Below, in pieces: positions 33,569 to 43,026 of a stretch of 64,000 nucleotides of DNA. The notes below the pieces were generated by a model. The model was not told the DNA's origin. It searched no databases and saw nothing but the letters and a program-made list of their open reading frames with translations. Position numbers and translations under genes: made by a program. Source of the stretch: Salibacterium halotolerans (GTDB taxonomy: Bacteria > Bacillota > Bacilli > Bacillales > Marinococcaceae); assembly GCF_900115625.1 (NCBI RefSeq), contig NZ_FOXD01000006.1:1-64000 (forward strand), read 5' to 3'. Every line of letters starts with the position of its first letter. The stretch's first letter is position 1.

Positions 33569-34510
33569 ATGGCAGAACAAACGACACTCGGCCGCTCCGA
33601 TGTTAAGGTTCATCCGATTGGAGTAGGCACCAACGCGGTCGGCGGCCACAACATTTATCCGAACCTGGATGAAGAGCAGGGCAAAAAGGTTGTGCACCAT
33701 GCCCTCGACCACGGCATGAATTTCCTGGATACAGCGTACGCTTACGGTATGGGGCGCTCCGAAGAACTTATCGGTGAGGTCATCAAAGAGCGCGGCAGCC
33801 GCCGGGAAGCAGTCATCGCGACAAAAGCGGCCCACTCTTTTAAAGACGGGGAAATGGTTTTCAACAACCGTCCCGACTTTCTGAAGCAGGCGGTCGATGA
33901 CAGTCTAAAACGGATGCAGACGGATTATGTGGATCTCTTTTACATCCACTTTCCCGATGAAGATACGCCGAAAGTGGAAGCCGTCGGTGCATTGCAGCGG
34001 TTACGGGAAGAAGGCAAAATCCGTTCCATCGGTGTGTCCAATTTCTCCGTCGACCAGCTGAAAGATGCGGACCAGGACGGACATGTAGATGTCATCCAAT
34101 CGGAATACAACCTGTTTAAACGCGGCGCGGAGCAGGATATGCTTCCGCTCGTGCAGGAACGCGGCATCACGTTCATTCCGTATTTCCCGCTCGCCTCCGG
34201 TCTGCTTGCGGGCAAGTATGACGAGAACACGACGTTCGCCTCAGACGATATCCGCACGGGCAGCCCGATGTTCCAGGGAGAAACGTTTAAAGAGAACCTG
34301 GAAAAAGTGAATCAGGTGCGCCGGATCGCAGAGAATAAGGGCGTTGACACCGCCCATGTTGTTCTCGCCTGGTATTTGACACGGGATGCCGTGGACGCTG
34401 TGATTCCAGGGGCCAAACGTCCTGAACAGGTCGTCGACAACCTGAAAACCGTCGATGTGTCACTGACAGAAGAAGAAACGGCTGAGATCGACCGTATCTT
34501 CAAATCATAA
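33569..34510 (+). CDS. Aldo/keto reductase
   Basis: 313 residues from [18 protein letters not shown]; the ATG after AAGGAGGGA is preferred over one 12 codons upstream inside the previous gene. Catalytic tetrad: Asp in [11 protein letters not shown], Tyr in the same motif, Lys in IATKAAHS and His in [22 protein letters not shown] and [10 protein letters not shown] follow, then the NADP-binding end [11 protein letters not shown] (beta/alpha)8 enzyme reducing aldehydes or ketones; the substrate is not clear. Overall pattern resembles the IolS/YqkF group. Confidence 0.92.
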   Translation: MAEQTTLGRSDVKVHPIGVGTNAVGGHNIYPNLDEEQGKKVVHHALDHGMNFLDTAYAYGMGRSEELIGEVIKERGSRREAVIATKAAHSFKDGEMVFNNRPDFLKQAVDDSLKRMQTDYVDLFYIHFPDEDTPKVEAVGALQRLREEGKIRSIGVSNFSVDQLKDADQDGHVDVIQSEYNLFKRGAEQDMLPLVQERGITFIPYFPLASGLLAGKYDENTTFASDDIRTGSPMFQGETFKENLEKVNQVRRIAENKGVDTAHVVLAWYLTRDAVDAVIPGAKRPEQVVDNLKTVDVSLTEEETAEIDRIFKS

Positions 34511-34518
34511 GATGTAAT

Positions 34519-34552
34519 ATCCCGGATGCTGTTAAAGCTTCCGGGATTTTTT
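34519..34552 (+). terminator. Terminator of the yfmJ/aldo-keto reductase unit
   Basis: ATCCCGGA/TCCGGGAT stem with a 13-nt loop and six T. Confidence 0.88.
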
Positions 34553-34662
34553 CGGCCGATCTGACTAAGAATGGGGAAGAGTAAATCTGGGTTATAGACA
34601 ATACGGCCGGCAGAGTGTCTGTAAAAGATGGTTACGGACCATTTTGTCTTATGTTTTCTTCT

Positions 34663-34772
34663 GAAGAGTCTGGGACAAAAGTAAAATAGGCGGAGGAGAA
34701 CACGAATGTCTTGCGGCGTTGTTCAAGAGCCGTATAGCAGCGGAGGCAAAATGCTTCGACTCGTGCTTCCAC
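34663..34772 (+). repeat. Partial copy of the TCTGGGACAAAA-ended repeat element
   Basis: GAAGAGTCTGGGACAAAAG, then AAATAGGC, ACACGAA, GTCTT, AGCAGCGGAG and CAAAATGCTTCGA match the reverse complement of the right end of the element at 43027-43440. Here it runs into the 53-bp array. Confidence 0.65.
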
Positions 34773-34780
34773 ATGATATT

Positions 34781-35474
34781 GACGTTTAAGGGCGCACAGG
34801 ATACTCTAAAGTGCCTCATGCGTCATGCCTAACGACGTTTAAGGGGGAGGTGAACCCTCTAAAGTGCTTTATGAATCATTCATGATGACGTTTAAGGGTG
34901 CACCGGTCCCTCTAAAGTGTCTCAGGCGACATGACTAACGACGTTTAAGGGGGAGGTGAACCCTCTAAAGTGCCTTATGGACTATTCATCCCACATTTCA
35001 CGCAGCGAAGTGGGCTCTTTGCTGCGTCGGCCCGTTCAAATTCCCGCTAAACGGAACCTGGATTCGTTCATGACGACGTTTACGGGGACACGGAACCCTC
35101 TAAAGTGCTTTATGAATCATTCATGATGACGTTTAAGGGTGCACCGGTCCCTCTAAAGTGTCTCAGGCGACATGACTAACGACGTTTAAGGGGGAGGTGA
35201 ACCCTCTAAAGTGCCTTATGGACTATTCATCCCACATTTCACGCAGCGAAGTGGGCTCTTTGCTGCGTCGGCCCGTTCAAATTCCCGCTAAACGGAACCT
35301 GGATTCGTTCATGACGACGTTTACGGGGACACGGAACCCTCTAAAGTGCTTTATGAATCATTCATGATGACGTTTAAGGGTGCACCGGTCCCTCTAAAGT
35401 GTCTCATGAGCCATGCTTAACGACGTTTAAGGGAGCGCTGAACCCCCTAAAGTGCCTTATGACCCATTCCCATT
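34781..35474. repeat. Dyad array B: ten 53-bp units with a 241-bp higher-order repeat
   Basis: Units start with GACGTTTAAGGG and contain CCCTCTAAAGTG 20 bp later, giving an imperfect inverted repeat. Starts are 34781, 34834, 34887, 34940, 35075, 35128, 35181, 35316, 35369 and 35422. Units 4 and 7 are each followed by the same 82-bp insert containing an ACGCAGC/GCTGCGT hairpin, so a 241-bp block is repeated almost exactly. Nothing in it looks coding. The remaining 35475-35855 also lacks a gene. Confidence 0.85.
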
Positions 35475-35855
35475 TACAAACCACCGTACATCCGCCCTGC
35501 ATTTTTCTGCATCCGTACGGCCGGAGCTGCTTCCTTTTCCCCCGTTATACCGGCTGGCGTCGTGATCACATCGCGGAGCAGCTTAGGTGTGGTTTCGATT
35601 CCGGCAAACGGGCCCTGGAACGCCCGGGGTCCTTCGGTTTCGACAAGCAGCTGATCCGGTGGAACCGCGGCCGCGAGCCGTGGTAGCTTCTATGCCCGGC
35701 ACAGGACGTGCGCGGTTTTACAGACACTTTTCACTGTAAAATGGTTCTAACGGTGCGCATAGCACATACCTGGTCCGTTCATTTTTTCATCTTTTTTCTG
35801 TCATAATCTTACGCCTTCTGGCAACAATGAAGAAAAGAAGGAGGCGATGTGTGCG

Positions 35856-37439
35856 ATGTATGGTAAAAACAAGTACCAGCATAATAAGAAAGAGGCGCTG
35901 ACCAACCGTCAGGGTCACCCGGTCACAGACAATCAGAACACGAGAACGGTTGGCAGACGCGGCCCGGCGACACTTGAAAACTATGATTTTCTCGAAAAGA
36001 TCAGTCATTTTGACCGGGAGAAAATTCCGGAGAGAATCGTGCACGCCCGCGGGGCAGGAGCACACGGCTATTTTGAATCCTACGGAATGGTTGGAAATGA
36101 ACCGGCATCCAAATACACGAGGGCGAAGGTGTTTCAGGAAAAAGGAAAGCAGACTCCGGTTTTTGTGAGATTTTCAACGGTAAATCATGGAAAACACTCG
36201 CCGGAAACGCTGCGTGATCCGCGCGGGTTTGCGGTGAAGTTCTACACAGAAGATGGAATATGGGATCTCGTCGGCAACAACCTGAAGATTTTTTTCATCC
36301 GCGACCCCATTAAATTTCCCGATTTTGTTCATGCCTTTCAACCCGATCCGGTAACAAACATTCAGGACGGGGAGCGGATTTTCGACTTTATTTCGCAGTC
36401 TCCGGAAGCGATGCACATGATTACGTTTTTATTTTCGCCGTGGGGGATTCCGGCGGGGTACCGCCACATGCAGGGATCCGGCGTGAATACGTACAAATGG
36501 GTGAACGCAGACGGAGAGTCTGTGCTGGTGAAGTATCACTGGGAGCCGAAACAAGGCATTAAAAATCTGGCTCAGGATGAAGCGGACAGCATCCAGGGAA
36601 AGAATTTTAATCATGCCACTCAGGATTTGTTTGAAGCGATTGATAACGGAGACTACCCGGAATGGGAACTGTATGTGCAGATTATGACTGATGAGGAGCA
36701 CGATGAACTGGATTTTGATCCGCTCGATCCGACGAAGCTCTGGTACAAGGATGAATTTCCGTGGCTTCCGGTCGGCAAAATGGTGCTGAACAAGAATCCG
36801 GATAATTATTTTGCAGAAGTGGAACAGGCGGCATTTGGGACCGGAGTGCTTGTGGACGGCCTTGATTTTTCCGATGACAAGCTTCTGCAGGGCCGTACGT
36901 TTTCCTATTCTGATACGCAGCGGTACCGCGTCGGCAGCAACTACCTCCAGCTTCCGATCAACAACCCGGAAAAGGAAACGATCACGAATCAGCAGAAAGG
37001 ACAGATGGACTACCGGACCGATTATGCCGGAGACCGCAACCCGCACATTAACTATGAACCATCGCTTGTCGAAGGGCTGAAGGAGCAGCATAATCCGGGA
37101 ACGGAACATGAGCCTTATGTGTCGGGGCGCCTGACACGCGAATCGATCGAGCGGACAAACAACTTCGGTCAGGCCGGTGAAACATACCGCCGTCTCAGTG
37201 ACTGGGAACGAAACGATCTGATCAACAACCTGGTCAACACGTTAAAAACCTGTCACACTGGTATTCAGGAACAAATGATTTCCCTGTTTCATGAATGTGA
37301 TGAAGAGTACGGCAGACGGGTAGCGGAAGGGTTAAAAATGGCGGCAGAAAACGGAAGCAGCGGTCCGATTGCGACCGATGACAGTGAGGAAGCCGTGATG
37401 GAAGCGGAAAAAACCGGGCATGTCTCGGATCCGTATTAA
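35856..37439 (+). CDS. Monofunctional heme catalase
   Basis: 527 residues from the second ATG, which has proper spacing to AAGGAGG. Catalase motifs are complete: [46 protein letters not shown] with the distal region, Asn in [14 protein letters not shown], and proximal heme Tyr in [17 protein letters not shown]. The residues [13 protein letters not shown] differ a little from the usual SxDTxRD form. Length lies between KatA (about 485) and KatX (about 547) of B. subtilis, so I do not assign a symbol. It converts hydrogen peroxide to water and oxygen. It stands alone between two repeat arrays. Confidence 0.93.
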   Translation: MYGKNKYQHNKKEALTNRQGHPVTDNQNTRTVGRRGPATLENYDFLEKISHFDREKIPERIVHARGAGAHGYFESYGMVGNEPASKYTRAKVFQEKGKQTPVFVRFSTVNHGKHSPETLRDPRGFAVKFYTEDGIWDLVGNNLKIFFIRDPIKFPDFVHAFQPDPVTNIQDGERIFDFISQSPEAMHMITFLFSPWGIPAGYRHMQGSGVNTYKWVNADGESVLVKYHWEPKQGIKNLAQDEADSIQGKNFNHATQDLFEAIDNGDYPEWELYVQIMTDEEHDELDFDPLDPTKLWYKDEFPWLPVGKMVLNKNPDNYFAEVEQAAFGTGVLVDGLDFSDDKLLQGRTFSYSDTQRYRVGSNYLQLPINNPEKETITNQQKGQMDYRTDYAGDRNPHINYEPSLVEGLKEQHNPGTEHEPYVSGRLTRESIERTNNFGQAGETYRRLSDWERNDLINNLVNTLKTCHTGIQEQMISLFHECDEEYGRRVAEGLKMAAENGSSGPIATDDSEEAVMEAEKTGHVSDPY

Positions 37440-37474
37440 AAAATAGGGAAGGGCAGAGATGTTGTCCGGTGGTG

Positions 37475-37592
37475 GGTGGACACTACGATGCTGACTTTAA
37501 AGATTAGTGTCCCTCGTCTATCCCCCTGAAGCCACTAACAATTAATTTCAGCGTCTTAGTGTCCACCGGATTATATAATATGGACACTAATC
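37475..37592. repeat. Dyad array C: GGACACTA/TAGTGTCC half-sites, 52-bp period
   Basis: GGACACTA at 37478, a degenerate CCACTAAC at about 37531 and GGACACTAA at 37582, alternating with TTAGTGTCC at 37504 and 37556. The same half-sites and period appear at 42.8 to 43.0 kb. Confidence 0.65.
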
Positions 37593-37673
37593 CCGAATTT
37601 TAAGCTGATAGTGGATCAAGGCAAAGCATCTGCCTAAGCCCCGCAGCGGCTGTCTATATATTTCCAGAAAATG

Positions 37674-37719
37674 AAAACAAACTCCTGCCTATCATAATGG
37701 ATAGACGGGAGTTTGTTTT
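37674..37719. terminator. Bidirectional terminator near the ZIP transporter gene
   Basis: AAACAAACTCC...GGAGTTTGTTT arms with nearly paired middle (TGCCTATC/GGATAGAC) and A/T runs on both sides. Confidence 0.8.
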
Positions 37720-37747
37720 ATGCTCCGGTTCTATTGGTTATCCTGCA

Positions 37748-38554
37748 TCACCCAAGCGCGACATCCAGTGTCATCATGACGGCAAAGCCGATCATGAGAC
37801 AGATGGAGGAGAGCTGGACATAGCCGCGTTCCTGGGAGCCCGGGATGATTTCTTTGGCGACGACAAAAATCATGGCACCGGCCGCGAAACTCAAGGCATA
37901 AGGCAGAACCGGTTCAATCATAATAATGGCAAAAGCCCCGATCACAGCTGAAATGGGTTCGACCATACCGGAAAACTGCCCAAACATAAAGCTCTTTCTC
38001 CTGGACATCCCTTCCCGCTGAAGCGGCATGGACACGGCGAGTCCCTCAGGAAAATTCTGAATTCCGATACCGAGGGCAAGCGCGACGGCGCCGCCGATGG
38101 AAGCTGATGTTATATCACCGGCAAGAGCCCCGAAAGCAACACCAATCGCCAGTCCTTCCGGTATATTGTGAAGCGTCACGGAAAAGACGAGCAGGGCGGT
38201 TCGGTGTTTGGCCTTCGTGTCTTTGATTTCCGTGAAATACCGGTCATCACGGAGCATCGGCAGCATTCTGTCAACGAGAAGAAGCAGGGCGCCGCCAAGC
38301 AGAAAACCGATCACGGCCGGAATATAGCCGGGAACACCACTCTCTTCCGCTCGTTCAATAGCCGGAGACAGCAGGGACCAGAAACTGGCTGCAATCATGA
38401 CCCCGCCGGCGAATCCAAGCATGCCGTCCATTATACGGTAGTTCGTCCCTTTGGAAAAAAAGACAGCAGACGCACCGAGGGCTGTCATGAACCACGTAAA
38501 TAACGTAGCCAGAAAGGCCTGCATAACTGGATGCAGCGATAGAAAGTATTCCAT
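37748..38554 (-). CDS. ZIP-family divalent metal transporter
   Basis: 268 residues; the ATG is chosen because GGAG lies 7 nt before it, while the upstream GTG overlaps that site. Eight helices. The two metal-site helices are visible: SVTLHNIPEGLAIGVAFGA (His-Asn-x-x-Glu-Gly) and GIGIQNFPEGLAVSMPL, where the first His is replaced by Gln as in the GufA-like group. GQFSGMVEPISAVIGA and a final helix with FVVAKEIIPGSQERG follow. It moves zinc, iron or manganese into the cytoplasm. No Fur or Zur box was seen at its start. Confidence 0.9.
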   Translation of the reverse strand: MEYFLSLHPVMQAFLATLFTWFMTALGASAVFFSKGTNYRIMDGMLGFAGGVMIAASFWSLLSPAIERAEESGVPGYIPAVIGFLLGGALLLLVDRMLPMLRDDRYFTEIKDTKAKHRTALLVFSVTLHNIPEGLAIGVAFGALAGDITSASIGGAVALALGIGIQNFPEGLAVSMPLQREGMSRRKSFMFGQFSGMVEPISAVIGAFAIIMIEPVLPYALSFAAGAMIFVVAKEIIPGSQERGYVQLSSICLMIGFAVMMTLDVALG

Positions 38555-38670
38555 TTTTTTCTCCACTCCCTTATTGTTGATCTATTCATATTTTTTTGCC
38601 TCAGGTAAACTTTTAAATTCATGCTACTCCTCTCTGTCGAAACCTGTCAATCAAAATACTCTAGATAATA

Positions 38671-38698
38671 TTGACAAAAACATCAAAACTGGTAGAAT
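38671..38698 (+). promoter_or_regulatory. Promoter of the siderophore transporter operon
   Basis: TTGACA, 16-bp spacer, TAGAAT, immediately followed by two Fur boxes. Confidence 0.8.
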
Positions 38699-38734
38699 GA
38701 TAATCGTTATCAATTAAGTTGATAATGATTATCA
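38698..38734 (+). promoter_or_regulatory. Tandem Fur boxes
   Basis: TGATAATCGTTATCA (38698-38712) and TGATAATGATTATCA (38720-38734); both are 7-1-7 palindromes, the second perfect. Centres are 22 bp apart, two helical turns, overlapping the transcription start. Iron-dependent repression of the operon is almost certain. Confidence 0.9.
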
Positions 38735-38797
38735 TTTTTAAATCCTGCGCGCAGTTATAAATGATCACTTGAAAAGAAGAGAGAGTATGGGGCACCT

Positions 38798-39751
38798 ATG
38801 AAAAAAAGATATTTGGCAGCAGCACTGTTTATACTGTCCTTTGCTTCGGTCTTTATCGGTGTCACACCGATATCACCGCTGGATCTGTTTGATTTAACAG
38901 AGGACCAGGCCCACACCCTCGCAGTCAGTCGTCTGCCGAGGCTGGCAAGCATATTAATCGCAGGGATGAGCATGAGTATCTGCGGTATGATTATGCAGCA
39001 GTTAAGCAGGAACAAATTTGTATCACCTACGACGGCAGGAACGATGGATTCCGCCAGACTCGGTATTCTTGTTTCCCTGATGATTTTCACCAATGCGTCA
39101 CCACTTGAAAAAGCGGCCATTTCTTTTGCTTTTGCGCTGGCGGGGACTTTTGTATTTATGAAAATTCTCGAACGGATTAAATTCAGAGATACCGTATTTA
39201 TACCGCTGGTCGGATTGATGTTTGGGAACATCGTTGGTTCTGTCACCACCTTTTTTGCGTACAAAAACAATATCATCCAAAGCATGTCGTCCTGGCTGCA
39301 TGGGGATTTTTCGATGATTATCAGCGGCCAGTATGAATTGATTTATCTTAGTCTTCCCGCCCTTATTCTGGCGTACGCTTTTGCCAACAAATTTACGGTC
39401 GCGGGGATGGGGGAGGACTTTTCCACCAATCTCGGTCTCGACTACAAGAAAGTAGTCAACATTGGTTTAATCGTCGTTGCGGCTGTTACTTCCGTTGTCG
39501 TCCTGACCGCCGGTATGATTCCGTTTCTCGGTCTGGTGATTCCAAACATAGTAAGTATTTTCCAGGGGGACAATCTACGAAAAAACCTTCCACATACAGC
39601 GCTTCTCGGCGCCGTATTCGTATTGCTGTGCGACATACTCGGCCGGATCATCATTTTTCCTTACGAAATATCGATCGGTCTGACCGTAGGGGTGATCGGA
39701 AGCGGCATCTTTATTTATTTGTTGTTGAGGAGAAAAGCATATGAGTCATAA
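38798..39751 (+). CDS. yclN: Iron-siderophore ABC permease, YclN (FpbN)-like
   Basis: 317 residues, FecCD family with nine or so helices. SRLPRLASILIAGMSMSICGMIMQQLSRNKFVSPTTAG is the conserved first gate region, and GMIPFLGLVIPNIV the coupling motif. Length and order permease, permease, ATPase, binding protein equal the B. subtilis yclNOPQ operon, a petrobactin importer; in Fe-carboxylate systems the TAG motif ends as seen here. The two Fur boxes precede it. It overlaps yclO by 11 bp. Confidence 0.9.
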   Translation: MKKRYLAAALFILSFASVFIGVTPISPLDLFDLTEDQAHTLAVSRLPRLASILIAGMSMSICGMIMQQLSRNKFVSPTTAGTMDSARLGILVSLMIFTNASPLEKAAISFAFALAGTFVFMKILERIKFRDTVFIPLVGLMFGNIVGSVTTFFAYKNNIIQSMSSWLHGDFSMIISGQYELIYLSLPALILAYAFANKFTVAGMGEDFSTNLGLDYKKVVNIGLIVVAAVTSVVVLTAGMIPFLGLVIPNIVSIFQGDNLRKNLPHTALLGAVFVLLCDILGRIIIFPYEISIGLTVGVIGSGIFIYLLLRRKAYES

Positions 39752-40691
39752 GGCCAAATTATTCGTGCTGGCCGTGCTTGCTGCAGTTTCCCTGGCATTG
39801 TTCATGTTCCAGGGGGTGGAAGGAAACTGGAGTTATGTGCTGGAAAGCCGTGGCAAAAAAGTGTTTGCCATCAGCTTGACAGGGGCAGCCATCGCATTTT
39901 CGACGATTATTTTTCAGACGCTTACGAACAACCGTATTTTAACACCGAGCATTATCGGCATGGATTCTCTTTACATGCTGACACAGACGGCCATTATCTT
40001 CTTCTATGGATCCGATACACTGACCATTGCGAACAAACAGCTGAACTTTTTCCTTTCGGTCGGGTTGATGATGGTGTTTGCAGTGCTTTTGTATAAATTC
40101 CTGTTCCGCGGGGAAGGACGCAATATCTACTTTCTTCTTTTAGTCGGACTGGTCTTCGGCACTTTTTTTGAAAGTATTTCCTCATTCATGCAGATGCTCA
40201 TTGACCCGAATGAATTTCTGATTGTACAGGACCGGATGTTTGCCAGTTTTAACAACGTGCAGACCGAACTGCTGCTGATATCGTGCGTGGGGATGGTTCT
40301 GGTGTTTCTCTATTTTCTCCCGGCCGCGAAATATCTCGATGTTCTGGCACTTGGAAAAGAACATGCCATTAACCTCGGGGTGAATTATAAGAGTGTAGTA
40401 AAACGGCTCCTTCTGGTTGTCGTCGTGCTGATTTCGATTGCTACAGCTCTTGTCGGACCGATTACCTTTCTTGGACTGCTCGTTGCAAACGTTGCCTATG
40501 AGTTTATGAAAACGTACCGGCATAAACCGTTGATAACAGCGGCCATCCTCATCAGCATTATTGCGCTGGTGGCCGGGCAGATGATGGTGGAGCGGGTGTT
40601 CGCCTTTTCCACAACGTTAAGTGTCATAGTTAACTTTACCGGCGGTGTCTACTTTATATACCTTCTGCTAAAGGAGAATAGAAAATGGTAA
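39741..40691 (+). CDS. yclO: Iron-siderophore ABC permease, YclO (FpbO)-like
   Basis: 316 residues, second FecCD-family permease. FSTIIFQTLTNNRILTPSIIGMDSLYMLTQTAI corresponds to the first conserved region and GPITFLGLLVANVAYEFM to the coupling segment, forms typical of the YclO branch. It pairs with YclN to form the channel. Start after GAGGAG inside the yclN end; its stop overlaps the ATPase start by 7 bp. Translational coupling of the three genes is likely. Confidence 0.9.
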   Translation: MSHKAKLFVLAVLAAVSLALFMFQGVEGNWSYVLESRGKKVFAISLTGAAIAFSTIIFQTLTNNRILTPSIIGMDSLYMLTQTAIIFFYGSDTLTIANKQLNFFLSVGLMMVFAVLLYKFLFRGEGRNIYFLLLVGLVFGTFFESISSFMQMLIDPNEFLIVQDRMFASFNNVQTELLLISCVGMVLVFLYFLPAAKYLDVLALGKEHAINLGVNYKSVVKRLLLVVVVLISIATALVGPITFLGLLVANVAYEFMKTYRHKPLITAAILISIIALVAGQMMVERVFAFSTTLSVIVNFTGGVYFIYLLLKENRKW

Positions 40692-41440
40692 ACGTGAAGC
40701 ACTTATTCAAAACATACGGAAACCAGACCGTGGTGAGCGACGTGTCTGTGGAGATTGAACCCGGTAAAATTACTACCTTTATCGGGCCGAACGGAGCCGG
40801 CAAAAGTACCTTGATGTCCATGGTGAGCCGGTTGATTGAACGGGACAGCGGGAACGTGCTGCTGGATCAAAGAGATGTTTCCGACACGCCGTCCAGAGAG
40901 CTTGCCAAGCAGATTGCGATCCTGAAACAGTCCAATGAAATGAATGTGCGCCTGACGGTGGAGGAACTTGTCACATTCGGCCGTTTTCCCTACTCGCAGG
41001 GACGGCTGACCTCTGAAGACCGGCGTTACGTGAAAGAAGCCATCACGTACATGGAACTGGAGGACATGAAAGACAAATTTCTGGATCAGCTGAGCGGCGG
41101 CCAGCGCCAGCGCGCCTTCATCGCGATGGTTATTGCTCAGGATACCGATTATATTCTGCTCGATGAGCCATTGAACAATCTGGATCTGAAGCACTCGGTC
41201 CAGATCATGAAAGTTCTCCGTCAATTGGTCGATGACCTCGGAAAAACCGTGGTTCTGGTCATACATGATATTAATTTTGCCTCCTGTTATTCCGACTATA
41301 TCGTCGCGATGAAAGACGGTGAAGTGTTCAAAGAAGGAACCACCGATGAAATCATTGATCGCGGGGTACTGCGGGATATCTATGAGCTGGATATGACGGT
41401 TCATCATATCAACCAGCAGAAAATCTGTGTGTACTTTTAA
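40685..41440 (+). CDS. yclP: Iron-siderophore ABC transporter ATPase, YclP (FpbP)-like
   Basis: 251 residues. Walker A GPNGAGKST, Q-loop LKQSNEMNVRLTVEELVTFGRFPYSQGRLT (FecE-type), signature LSGGQRQRAFIAM, Walker B YILLDEPLNNLDLKH and H-loop VIHDINFASCYSDY are complete. It supplies ATP energy for ferri-siderophore import with YclN and YclO. Start overlaps yclO. Eighty-one bases separate it from the binding-protein gene, where no terminator is seen. Confidence 0.93.
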   Translation: MVNVKHLFKTYGNQTVVSDVSVEIEPGKITTFIGPNGAGKSTLMSMVSRLIERDSGNVLLDQRDVSDTPSRELAKQIAILKQSNEMNVRLTVEELVTFGRFPYSQGRLTSEDRRYVKEAITYMELEDMKDKFLDQLSGGQRQRAFIAMVIAQDTDYILLDEPLNNLDLKHSVQIMKVLRQLVDDLGKTVVLVIHDINFASCYSDYIVAMKDGEVFKEGTTDEIIDRGVLRDIYELDMTVHHINQQKICVYF

Positions 41441-41521
41441 GTACAAAAAGGGGGACATAGAAAACAGTCATCACAAAGTGAACCAGATTACAAGTTGTAT
41501 TATAAAAAGGGAGGAATCAAC

Positions 41522-42553
41522 ATGTTGAACAAATGGAAATTGGTAATCGCAGGAGCACTGCTTGCTATGGGAATGACCGCTTGCGGTTCACAAAGCAGTG
41601 AAGAAGCTTCCGGTGGAGAAACATCCGGCGCGTCCGGAGGCAGTGCGGCCGAAGAGAGTGCATCATCGGAAGGCAACTCAAGTGAAGAAAACGCAGACGG
41701 TGGAAGTACGGAAACAGAAGAAGTAACTGTTTCCCATGAGCTGGGAGAAACGACCGTGCCGAAGAACCCGGAAGACGTTGTAGTGTTTGACTTCGGGAGC
41801 CTTGACACACTGGATACCCTCGGTGTTGATGTAGCGGGAGTCCCTAAAGCGAACGTACCGGATTATCTGAGTCAGTATGACAGCTCGGAGTATGAAAACG
41901 CCGGCGGTATTAAGGAACCCGATTTTGAAAAGATAGCGGCGATGGAACCCGGACTCATCATCATCTCCGGAAGACAGTCTGGAGCCTATGAAGAATTGAG
42001 CGAGATTGCGCCTACGATTTACATGCAGGTGGACACGGAGAATTACTGGGATTCTTTCGCCTCCAATGCCCAGACGCTGGGAGAGATTTTCGGTAAATCA
42101 GATCTGGTGGATGAAAAACTGGCTTCCATCCAGGAAAAGGTGGAGTCCCTTGAAGAAAAAGCTTCCTCCGCCGACGGTAAAGCACTTGTCACGCTTGCCA
42201 ACAACGGAGAACTGAGTGCGTATGGTGCCGGTTCCCGGTTTGGTGTGATCCACGATGAATTCGGGTTTGCCCAGGCGGATAAAAACATTGAAGCTTCCAC
42301 GCACGGGCAGAGTGTGTCGTTTGAATACGTGAAAGAAAAGAATCCGGAGTATTTGTTTGTCATTGACCGGACAGCCGTGGTAGGCGGTGACACGTCAGCC
42401 AAAGAAGTGATTGAGAACGAACTCACCGAACAGACGAAGGCCTATAAGAATGACAACATCGTCTATCTGAATCCGGAGTACTGGTACATTTCCGGTGGCG
42501 GCCTGCAATCCGTGCCCGCTATGGTTGAACAGGCATCAGCCGCTCTTGAATAG
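41522..42553 (+). CDS. yclQ: Siderophore-binding lipoprotein, YclQ (FpbQ)-like
   Basis: 343 residues from MLNKWKLVIAG, the ATG after GGGAGG. Lipobox MTAC (Cys19), then a Ser/Glu/Gly linker of about 50 residues, longer than in B. subtilis YclQ and acidic. The binding domain has VVVFDFGSLDTLDTLGVDVAGVPK, PDFEKIAAMEPGLIIISGRQS and PTIYMQVD, typical of the FecB/TroA-like petrobactin group. It captures ferric siderophore at the membrane surface. Last gene of the Fur-controlled operon, followed by a terminator. Confidence 0.9.
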   Translation: MLNKWKLVIAGALLAMGMTACGSQSSEEASGGETSGASGGSAAEESASSEGNSSEENADGGSTETEEVTVSHELGETTVPKNPEDVVVFDFGSLDTLDTLGVDVAGVPKANVPDYLSQYDSSEYENAGGIKEPDFEKIAAMEPGLIIISGRQSGAYEELSEIAPTIYMQVDTENYWDSFASNAQTLGEIFGKSDLVDEKLASIQEKVESLEEKASSADGKALVTLANNGELSAYGAGSRFGVIHDEFGFAQADKNIEASTHGQSVSFEYVKEKNPEYLFVIDRTAVVGGDTSAKEVIENELTEQTKAYKNDNIVYLNPEYWYISGGGLQSVPAMVEQASAALE

Positions 42554-42596
42554 AACGTAACAGACAAAGAGACTGGACAAATTCAGTAAGTCAATA

Positions 42597-42642
42597 AAAA
42601 ACGTCGAACGATTTCTTAGCGAATCGTTCGGCGTTTTTTTGT
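42597..42642 (+). terminator. Terminator of the siderophore operon
   Basis: AACG-TCGAACGATT stem with GAATCGTTCGGCGTT on the other side and seven T; a short A tract precedes it. Confidence 0.88.
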
Positions 42643-42785
42643 TCTGCATCCTGCCATCGCTGCGTTGGCATTTTTAATAAGAACCCCTTTTAACCTGGAT
42701 GGCGGCTGCCTAACGGCAAAAACCTTATAATAAAAAAAGTCCGGCGTCTGCAGCAGGGCTGTGACTGATCCGGGATGGAACGGTT

Positions 42786-42982
42786 CCGTGGACACTAAAC
42801 CGACCGGCAGCATACATAGTGTCGACGGAAGTAGTGTTGGTAGACACTGCAACTCCCCTGCCGGCAATTAGTGTCTATTAATTTCCTCCAATGGACACTA
42901 ATTGCTTATTTCACCGGTGCAGTGTACACAGAATGATGCTCCGTGGACATTATCATTGAAAAATAAGAACGAAGTGTCCAAA
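42786..42982. repeat. Dyad array D: GGACACTA/TAGTGTCC half-sites, about 52-bp period
   Basis: GGACACTA-type half-sites at about 42790, 42841 (TAGACACT), 42893 and 42945 (GGACATTA) alternate with TAGTGTC-type half-sites at about 42817, 42868, 42920 and 42973. Period 51 to 53 bp in both series. Shares half-sites with the array behind the catalase gene. Confidence 0.7.
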
Positions 42983-43026
42983 GCCGGATAGATGAAAGCA
43001 GAAAAAGCTTTTTAACTCCATCCTAT

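Noticed and set aside
34781-35474. CRISPR array
   Set aside because: Units are contiguous 53-bp repeats with variable middles and no unique spacers, and no cas genes are present. The dyad layout also differs.
35680-35720. Further copy of the GGCACAGGACGTGCC repeat
   Set aside because: Only GGCACAGGACGTGC and a few bases match; too short to list as a repeat copy.
40703-41458. 251-codon minus-strand frame opposite yclP
   Set aside because: Antisense shadow of an intact ATPase gene with no family resemblance.
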